Shown here piece after piece: positions 56,784-64,000 of a stretch of 64,000 nt of DNA. A program made the translations under genes and the position numbers. The notes under the pieces were generated by a model. It was given only the letters and a program-made list of their open reading frames with translations, was not told where the DNA came from and made no database searches. Position 1 is the first letter of the stretch. Every line of letters begins with the position of its first letter. Source of the DNA: Dechloromonas denitrificans (lineage in GTDB: Bacteria; Pseudomonadota; Gammaproteobacteria; Burkholderiales; Rhodocyclaceae); the NCBI RefSeq assembly GCF_020510685.1, contig NZ_CP075185.1, forward strand, positions 4,481,001 through 4,545,000, written 5' to 3'.

Positions 56784-57634
56784 TCAAGATGAAAGGACTC
56801 GGCCGCGGCCTCGACGCCCTGCTGTCCGGCAGCGACAAACCGCAGGGCGACGAACAGCGCAACCTGCCGGTCGAACGCCTGCGCCCCGGCAAATACCAGC
56901 CGCGCACCCATATGGATCAGGAGTCGCTGGCCGAACTTGCCACCTCGATCAAGTCACAGGGCATCATGCAGCCGATCCTGGTCCGTGCCGTTGACGGCAC
57001 GCCAGGCGCCGAACGCTACGAAATCGTCGCCGGCGAACGCCGCTGGCGCGCCGCCCAACTGGCCGGCCTGAACGAAGTCCCGGTGCTGATCCGCAGCATC
57101 CCGGACGAACAGGCGCTGGCCATGGCGCTGATCGAGAACATCCAGCGCGAGAACCTGAATCCGCTCGAAGAAGCCCAGGGCCTGCAACGCCTGATCGACG
57201 AATTCGGCCTGACCCACCAGCAAGCCGCCGACGCCGTCGGCCGCTCACGCCCGGCCGCCACCAATCTGCTGCGCTTGCTGCAGCTGACCGCACCGGTCCA
57301 GGAGATGCTGATCAACGGCCAGATCGACATGGGCCATGCCCGTGCCCTGCTGCCCATCTCGACCGGCCAGCAGGTTGGCGTCGCCCAGCGCATCATCCAG
57401 AAGGGACTGTCGGTCCGCGAAACCGAACGCTTGGTTCAGCAACTGCTGAACCCGCCGAAACGGGCTGCCGAGAAAACTGTCGATCGCGATCTGCTCCGTT
57501 TACAGGAAGAACTCTCCGAAGGCTTGGGCACCAATGTGGCCATCCGCTCCAGCAAAAAGGGGGCGGGCAAAGTCACCATCGAATTTGCCAGCCTCGACCA
57601 GTTGGATGGCCTGATTTTTCGGCTCCGCGTGTAA
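56780..57634 (+). CDS. parB: Chromosome partitioning protein ParB
   Basis: Protein of 284 residues. The N-terminal CTPase/sulfiredoxin-like domain contains GERRWRAAQLAGLNEVPVLIR and ENIQRENLNPLEEAQG, the helix-turn-helix is near residue 145 (LTHQQAADAVGRSRPAATNLLRLL), and the C-terminus dimerises. It binds parS near the origin; I saw no parS in this window. The first Met (overlapping parA) and the Met at 56789 are both possible starts. Confidence 0.96.
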   Translation: MIKMKGLGRGLDALLSGSDKPQGDEQRNLPVERLRPGKYQPRTHMDQESLAELATSIKSQGIMQPILVRAVDGTPGAERYEIVAGERRWRAAQLAGLNEVPVLIRSIPDEQALAMALIENIQRENLNPLEEAQGLQRLIDEFGLTHQQAADAVGRSRPAATNLLRLLQLTAPVQEMLINGQIDMGHARALLPISTGQQVGVAQRIIQKGLSVRETERLVQQLLNPPKRAAEKTVDRDLLRLQEELSEGLGTNVAIRSSKKGAGKVTIEFASLDQLDGLIFRLRV

Positions 57635-57698
57635 CCAATGCCTCTATTCAGAATCAAGCAGGCATGCGGGAAAACCCTCAATTTGTGCGCCGCGGAAA

Positions 57699-57727
57699 TT
57701 GACTCATCTACAAGAGTCCGTTACACT
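57699..57727 (+). promoter_or_regulatory. Sigma-70-type promoter of the ATP synthase operon
   Basis: TTGACT (57699-57704) and TACACT (57722-57727) are separated by exactly 17 bases, each differing from consensus at one or two positions. They lie 27 bases before the atpI start and 65 bases after parB, where an operon promoter is expected. Confidence 0.75.
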
Positions 57728-57753
57728 CGCAAGGTTTTTGGACGAGGCATGTC

Positions 57754-58927
<1,174 letters not shown>

Positions 58928-58987
58928 GTCGTAGTAGCAGTTTTTAGTAGTTTTTAACTTTAACCCCGCAATAACCTACCTTACTGA

Positions 58988-59260
<273 letters not shown>

Positions 59261-59297
59261 TCCGCGCCCCTGAAACCCTAATAACCAGGAGGTTAGC

Positions 59298-59768
59298 GTG
59301 AATATCAACGCTACACTGATTGGCCAGGCAATCTGGTTTGCACTCTTCATCTGGATCACGATGAAGTACGTTTGGCCCCCGCTGCAAAAAGCGATGGCTG
59401 AGCGTCAAGCACAGATAGCTGATGGCCTGGCTGCGGCCGAACGTGGCAAGCACGAACAAGAGCTCGCCGCCAAACGTTCCGCCGATGCGCTGCGTGAAGC
59501 CAAAGAGAAATCTGCGGATCTCGTCGCTCAAGCCGAAAAGCGTGCGCAGCAGATCGTCGAAGAAGCCAAAGGCAACGCCAAGGTAGAGGCCGACAAGGTC
59601 GTCGCCGGCGCCAAGGCCGAGATCGACCAGGAAGTCGAACGTGCCAAGCAGCAGTTGCGTGAGCGCGTAGCCGAACTGGCGGTTGTCGGTGCCGAGAAGA
59701 TCCTGCGCAAGGAAATCAACGCGTCCGCGCATGCTGACATGCTGGTCGCCCTGAAACAGGACCTGTAA
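59298..59768 (+). CDS. atpF: ATP synthase F0 subunit b
   Basis: Subunit of 156 residues: one N-terminal membrane helix ([23 protein letters not shown]) and a long charged coiled coil forming the peripheral stalk. It starts with GTG at 59298 preceded by AGGAGG. It links F0 to the delta subunit encoded next. Confidence 0.96.
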   Translation: MNINATLIGQAIWFALFIWITMKYVWPPLQKAMAERQAQIADGLAAAERGKHEQELAAKRSADALREAKEKSADLVAQAEKRAQQIVEEAKGNAKVEADKVVAGAKAEIDQEVERAKQQLRERVAELAVVGAEKILRKEINASAHADMLVALKQDL

Positions 59769-59771
59769 GCA

Positions 59772-60308
59772 ATGGCTGAATCCGTAACTATCGCCCGTCC
59801 TTACGCCGAAGCCCTGTTCCGGGCAGCCAAGGAAAGCGGCAATCTGGCCAAATGGGCCGAGCCGGTTTCAACGCTCGCTCTGTTGGCCGGCAATCCCGAG
59901 GTCCGTTCGGCCATCGGAGATCCCAATGTGGCGGCCTCGCAACTGGTCGACCTCTTCCGGTCTGCCTGCGGTACGGCGGTAGATGCGGAGCTGGCGAACT
60001 TCATCCAGCTGCTGTCCAAAAACGACCGTCTGGGACTGTTGCCGGAAATTGGCGCTTTGTACGCAAGCTACAAGCAGGCCGAAGAAGGCACCAAACAAGC
60101 CGAGGTGATTTCGGCTTTCCCGATCGATGACAACCAGGTGAAAGCCCTGGTGCCCCAACTCGAAGCCTTCTTCAAGTCCCGGCTCGAGACCTCGGTGTCG
60201 GTTGATCCGACATTGATTGGTGGCATCAAGGTAATCGTTGGCGACCAGATGCTGGATGCTTCAGTCCGCGGCAAGCTCGACGCCATGGCTACGGCGCTGA
60301 ACAACTAG
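59772..60308 (+). CDS. atpH: ATP synthase F1 subunit delta
   Basis: Soluble subunit of 178 residues beginning TIARPYAEALFRAAKE, the family hallmark, and ending with the conserved VDPTLIGGIKVIVGDQMLDASVRGKL. It connects the b-subunit stalk to the top of F1. It starts three bases after atpF. Confidence 0.96.
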   Translation: MAESVTIARPYAEALFRAAKESGNLAKWAEPVSTLALLAGNPEVRSAIGDPNVAASQLVDLFRSACGTAVDAELANFIQLLSKNDRLGLLPEIGALYASYKQAEEGTKQAEVISAFPIDDNQVKALVPQLEAFFKSRLETSVSVDPTLIGGIKVIVGDQMLDASVRGKLDAMATALNN

Positions 60309-60317
60309 GAGAATTTC

Positions 60318-61856
60318 ATGCAGTTGAATCCTTCCGAAATTTCTGAACTGATCAAGAGCAAGATCCAGAACCTGCAAGGCGCATCGGAAGTGCGCACGCA
60401 GGGCACGGTAGTTTCCGTTACTGACGGTATCTGTCGTGTGCACGGCCTGCAAGACGTTATGCAGGGCGAAATGCTGGAATTCCCCGGCAACACCTTCGGC
60501 ATGGCGCTCAACCTTGAGCGTGATTCCGTCGGCGCGGTGGTTCTTGGCCCCTACGAACACATCTCCGAAGGCGACATCGTCAAGACGACCGGTCGCATTC
60601 TGGAAGTCCCCGTTGGTCCTGAGTTGCTTGGCCGCGTGGTCAACTCGCTCGGCCAGCCGATCGACGGCAAGGGTCCGATCAATGCCAAGCAGACCGACAA
60701 GATCGAAAAGGTCGCACCGGGCGTTATTTGGCGTAAGTCGGTTTCCCAGCCGGTGCAAACCGGTCTGAAGTGCGTCGATGCCATGGTGCCGGTTGGCCGT
60801 GGCCAGCGCGAACTGATCATTGGTGACCGCCAGACCGGCAAGACCGCCGTTGCGGTCGACGCCATCATCAACCAGAAGGGCAAGAACCTCTTCTGCGTTT
60901 ATGTCGCTATCGGCCAAAAAGCTTCGACCATCGCCAACGTCGTGCGCAAGCTCGAAGAAAACGGCGCGATGGAATACACCGTCGTCGTTGCTGCCTCGGC
61001 ATCCGAATCCGCCGCTCTGCAGTACATCGCACCGTACTCCGGCTGCACGATGGGCGAATATTTCCGCGACCGTGGTCAAGATGCACTGATCGTTTATGAC
61101 GATTTGACCAAGCAGGCCTGGGGCTACCGTCAGGTTTCCCTGCTGCTGCGCCGTCCGCCGGGCCGTGAAGCATACCCGGGCGACGTGTTCTATCTCCACT
61201 CACGTCTGCTGGAACGCGCTGCTCGTGTTTCCGAAGCCTGGGTCGAAAAGCTCAGCAATGGTGAAATCAAGGGCAAGACCGGTTCGTTGACCGCACTGCC
61301 GGTTATCGAAACGCAAGCCGGCGACGTTTCCGCCTTCGTTCCGACCAACGTGATTTCCATCACCGACGGCCAGATCTTCCTGGAAACGGACCTGTTCAAC
61401 GCCGGTATCCGTCCTGCGATCAACGCCGGTATTTCGGTGTCCCGCGTCGGTGGCGCAGCCCAGACCAAGCTGATCAAGAAACTTGGCGGCGGTGTCCGTC
61501 TGGCTCTGGCTCAGTACCGCGAACTGGCTGCCTTCGCGCAGTTTGCTTCCGACCTCGACGAAGCCACCCGCAAGCAGCTGGAACGTGGCCGTCTGGTTAC
61601 CGAGCTGATGAAGCAGCCCCAGTACGCTCCGATGAGCATCTCCGAAATGGCCGTCACGCTGTACGCAGCAGACAAGGGTTATTTCGACGACGTCGAAGTC
61701 AAGCGTGCTCTGGAATGCGAAAAGGCCATGATTGGTTACCTGAAGGCAAACTGCGCCGATGTCATGAACACCATGGAATCGACCGCCGACCTTAGCGCCG
61801 ATAGCGAAAAGGCACTCGCCGCCGGTATCCAGGCTTTCAAGAGCAGCTGGGTCTGA
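60318..61856 (+). CDS. atpA: ATP synthase F1 subunit alpha
   Basis: Protein of 512 residues. The nucleotide-binding P-loop is [56 protein letters not shown] and the Arg-finger region [11 protein letters not shown] are intact. It forms the catalytic hexamer with beta. Confidence 0.98.
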   Translation: MQLNPSEISELIKSKIQNLQGASEVRTQGTVVSVTDGICRVHGLQDVMQGEMLEFPGNTFGMALNLERDSVGAVVLGPYEHISEGDIVKTTGRILEVPVGPELLGRVVNSLGQPIDGKGPINAKQTDKIEKVAPGVIWRKSVSQPVQTGLKCVDAMVPVGRGQRELIIGDRQTGKTAVAVDAIINQKGKNLFCVYVAIGQKASTIANVVRKLEENGAMEYTVVVAASASESAALQYIAPYSGCTMGEYFRDRGQDALIVYDDLTKQAWGYRQVSLLLRRPPGREAYPGDVFYLHSRLLERAARVSEAWVEKLSNGEIKGKTGSLTALPVIETQAGDVSAFVPTNVISITDGQIFLETDLFNAGIRPAINAGISVSRVGGAAQTKLIKKLGGGVRLALAQYRELAAFAQFASDLDEATRKQLERGRLVTELMKQPQYAPMSISEMAVTLYAADKGYFDDVEVKRALECEKAMIGYLKANCADVMNTMESTADLSADSEKALAAGIQAFKSSWV

Positions 61857-61870
61857 TCTAGGAGAAAGCC

Positions 61871-64000
<2,130 letters not shown>

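Overview
The window is a GC-rich chromosomal segment, densely packed with short, often overlapping operons. Gene content and order point to a betaproteobacterium, most likely of the Rhodocyclales (Dechloromonas/Azonexus-like). The indicators are the blocks ybgC-tolQRAB-pal-cpoB-queE, ruvC-ruvA-ruvB, mnmG-rsmG-parA-parB-atpIBEFHAGD and EIIA(Man)-HPr-EI, two LIV-type ABC transporters, and a permuted tmRNA gene. The taxonomic call is inference from synteny and protein style; no search was run. I see no prophage, insertion sequence, CRISPR array or tRNA gene.

Layout. 1-4119: a LIV-type ABC importer (binding protein cut by the window edge, two permeases, two ATPases). 4116-6887: c-di-GMP genes (PAS-PAS-GGDEF-EAL enzyme and a PilZ protein), the PilZ gene lying at the end of a long minus-strand run queE-cpoB-pal-tolB-tolA-tolR-tolQ-ybgC (to 12.5 kb). 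12.7-14.2 kb: a Cache-GGDEF diguanylate cyclase behind a structured-looking leader. 14.2-18.3 kb: ruvB, an AI-2E-type membrane protein, ruvA, ruvC and a DMT exporter, all minus strand. 18.3-25.6 kb: a Cys-rich secreted protein, YebC, a HerA-like ATPase, a hydrolase with a DUF2917 protein, two translationally coupled LysR regulators and an orphan FliD-like protein. 25.7-27.9 kb: an ECF sigma, anti-sigma and periplasmic sensor-like operon followed by a secreted protein behind a long inverted repeat. 28.1-34.8 kb: a branched-chain aminotransferase, a DUF3365 haem protein, a LysR/EamA divergent pair, the EIIA-HPr-EI phosphorelay and a Sel1 protein.

34.9-42.3 kb is the most interesting accessory region: an OprC/NosA-like copper TonB receptor, a compact Crp/Fnr-type regulator, a second TonB receptor, a beta-propeller protein with Cys/His clusters, a TlpA-like thioredoxin and a dedicated TonB. 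An identical 18-bp sequence containing a near-perfect palindrome lies upstream of both receptors, and the regulator gene sits between them. I infer a self-contained, Fnr-box-controlled metal (probably copper) uptake system.

42.36-42.65 kb holds a permuted two-piece tmRNA (tag ANDERFAVAA), followed by ribE. 43.4-49.4 kb is a second LIV-type importer with two paralogous binding proteins and a natural LivM-LivG fusion. 49.5-53.4 kb encodes a FecR-type protein with 54-residue repeats and a response regulator with TPRs. 53.5-64 kb is the housekeeping block mnmG-rsmG-parA-parB and the ATP synthase operon, with a clear sigma-70-type promoter before atpI; atpD runs off the end.
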